Of a DNA stretch of 64,000 bases, positions 63,587 to 64,000 are shown piece after piece (position 1 is the first letter of the stretch; the number at the start of each line of letters is the position of its first letter). Below the pieces are notes generated by a model. It was not told where the DNA came from, ran no database searches, and saw only the letters and a program-made list of their open reading frames with translations. A program made the translations under genes and the position numbers. Source of the stretch: Mycolicibacterium aubagnense (GTDB lineage: Bacteria; Actinomycetota; Actinomycetes; Mycobacteriales; Mycobacteriaceae); the NCBI RefSeq assembly GCF_010730955.1, contig NZ_AP022577.1:124001-188000 (forward strand), written 5' to 3'.

Positions 63587-64000
63587 ATGTCAATCCGTTT
63601 GGTGGAAGAAGATTCCCGTGAAGTCGGCGAACCGGCAGATGCCGGCGCATCGGAGGAATCGGGGCCGACGACTGGACGGCGCGAAAGTGAAGACGAGTAC
63701 GGAGACGTCATCACCATGATCGCGGTGCTGAGAAAGATGCCCACTGATTCGGACTCCTACGCCCGCCAGCATGAACGGATCGTCCTGAGATGTTGCCCGC
63801 TGGCGGACCGGGTGGCGAGGCATTTCGACCGCCGGGGCGAGAATCTCGAAGATCTGACGCAGGTCGCGCGCGTCGGACTGCTGCAGGCGATCAATCGGTT
63901 CGATCCTGATCGAGGGTCGAGATTTATCGCGTTCGCGCTGCCGACGATGATGGGTGAGTTGCGCCGGTACTTCCGAGACTATGGCTGGAAAGTTCACGTG
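63587..64000 (+). CDS. SigF-type RNA polymerase sigma factor, 3' end cut off by the window edge
   Basis: 138 codons are visible to the window edge. The start ATG 63587 has GGAGGG 7 bases ahead. After an acidic, variable N-terminus of about 60 residues, region 2 is clear: RCCPLADRVARHF (2.1), NLEDLTQVARVGLLQAINRFDPDRG (2.2/2.3) and FIAFALPTMMGELRRYFRDYGWKVHV (2.4 and beyond). This is the pattern of SigF/SigB stress sigma factors (compare ADHIARRF, DDLIQVARVGL and GEVRRHFRDNSW of M. tuberculosis SigF). It may be the main SigF or a paralogue. No anti-sigma gene is visible upstream, where rsbW usually sits. Confidence 0.9.
   Translation, partial: MSIRLVEEDSREVGEPADAGASEESGPTTGRRESEDEYGDVITMIAVLRKMPTDSDSYARQHERIVLRCCPLADRVARHFDRRGENLEDLTQVARVGLLQAINRFDPDRGSRFIAFALPTMMGELRRYFRDYGWKVHV

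Overview
The window is GC-rich mycobacterial DNA. Codon usage, gene content and gene order fit an environmental, Mycolicibacterium-type species. From about 13 to 38.8 kb, and again at 52.3-56.1 kb, the order thrS, HIT, pgsA1, patA, pimA, NUDIX, pdxS, tesB, pdxT, yebC, ruvCAB, yajC, secD, secF, SBP lipoprotein, apt, rel ... ppiB, glyoxalase-II-like, hisS matches what I recall of M. tuberculosis Rv2614c-Rv2580c. This is recalled knowledge, not a search. No CRISPR array, insertion sequence, rRNA or tRNA was recognised.

Layout. (1) 0-12 kb is accessory. It holds a cut-off dienelactone hydrolase divergent from a TetR regulator, a cytochrome P450, a small ORF overlapping a MoeY-type E1-like/nitroreductase fusion, and a methyltransferase. 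A signalling pair follows: a Ser/Thr kinase with an extracellular amino-acid-binding domain, and a GAF-GGDEF-EAL protein whose EAL half is degenerate. Then come a LexA-controlled HNH/DUF222 protein, a DUF1990 protein and a thioesterase. (2) 13-19.5 kb carries thrS followed by an overlapping operon for phosphatidylinositol mannoside synthesis. (3) 19.5-21.9 kb is the PLP synthase pair pdxS/pdxT with tesB between them, closed by a large hairpin. (4) 22-25.3 kb is a lipase divergent from an ArnT-like membrane glycosyltransferase. (5) 25.3-30.5 kb has yebC, a MarR/membrane-protein pair with an operator across their junction, SOS-controlled ruvCAB, and a lytic transglycosylase. (6) 30.7-38.8 kb is yajC-secD-secF, a peptide-binding lipoprotein, apt and rel.

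(7) 38.8-50.7 kb is absent at this position in M. tuberculosis as I remember it. It contains an EspJ-like / duplicated-domain membrane protein / EspK-like trio related to ESX-1 accessory proteins. Next is an HxlR-SDR-tautomerase unit flanked by two paralogous 275-aa thioesterases. Last is an mmpS-mmpL-thioesterase operon divergent from a TetR regulator; zwf follows. (8) 52.3-56.1 kb returns to the conserved order: ppiB, a DsbA-like protein, a metallo-hydrolase and hisS. (9) 56.2-64 kb is oxidative and general stress: a cytochrome b561/catalase-like peroxidase pair, dtd, a secreted protein, a ChaB/Rho_N protein, katE, csbD, two small membrane proteins and the start of a SigF-type sigma gene. 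Two SigF-like promoter motifs are visible there.

The most interesting candidates are the sensor-kinase/c-di-GMP pair at 6.4-10.1 kb, the ESX-1-like trio at 38.9-43.3 kb with its internally duplicated Cys-bounded protein, the MmpL/thioesterase/HxlR neighbourhood at 43.3-50.7 kb, and the E1-like/nitroreductase neighbourhood at 1.6-6.4 kb. Several regulator-operator pairs are unusually legible: inverted repeats lie directly beside TetR, MarR, HxlR and LexA-type genes.
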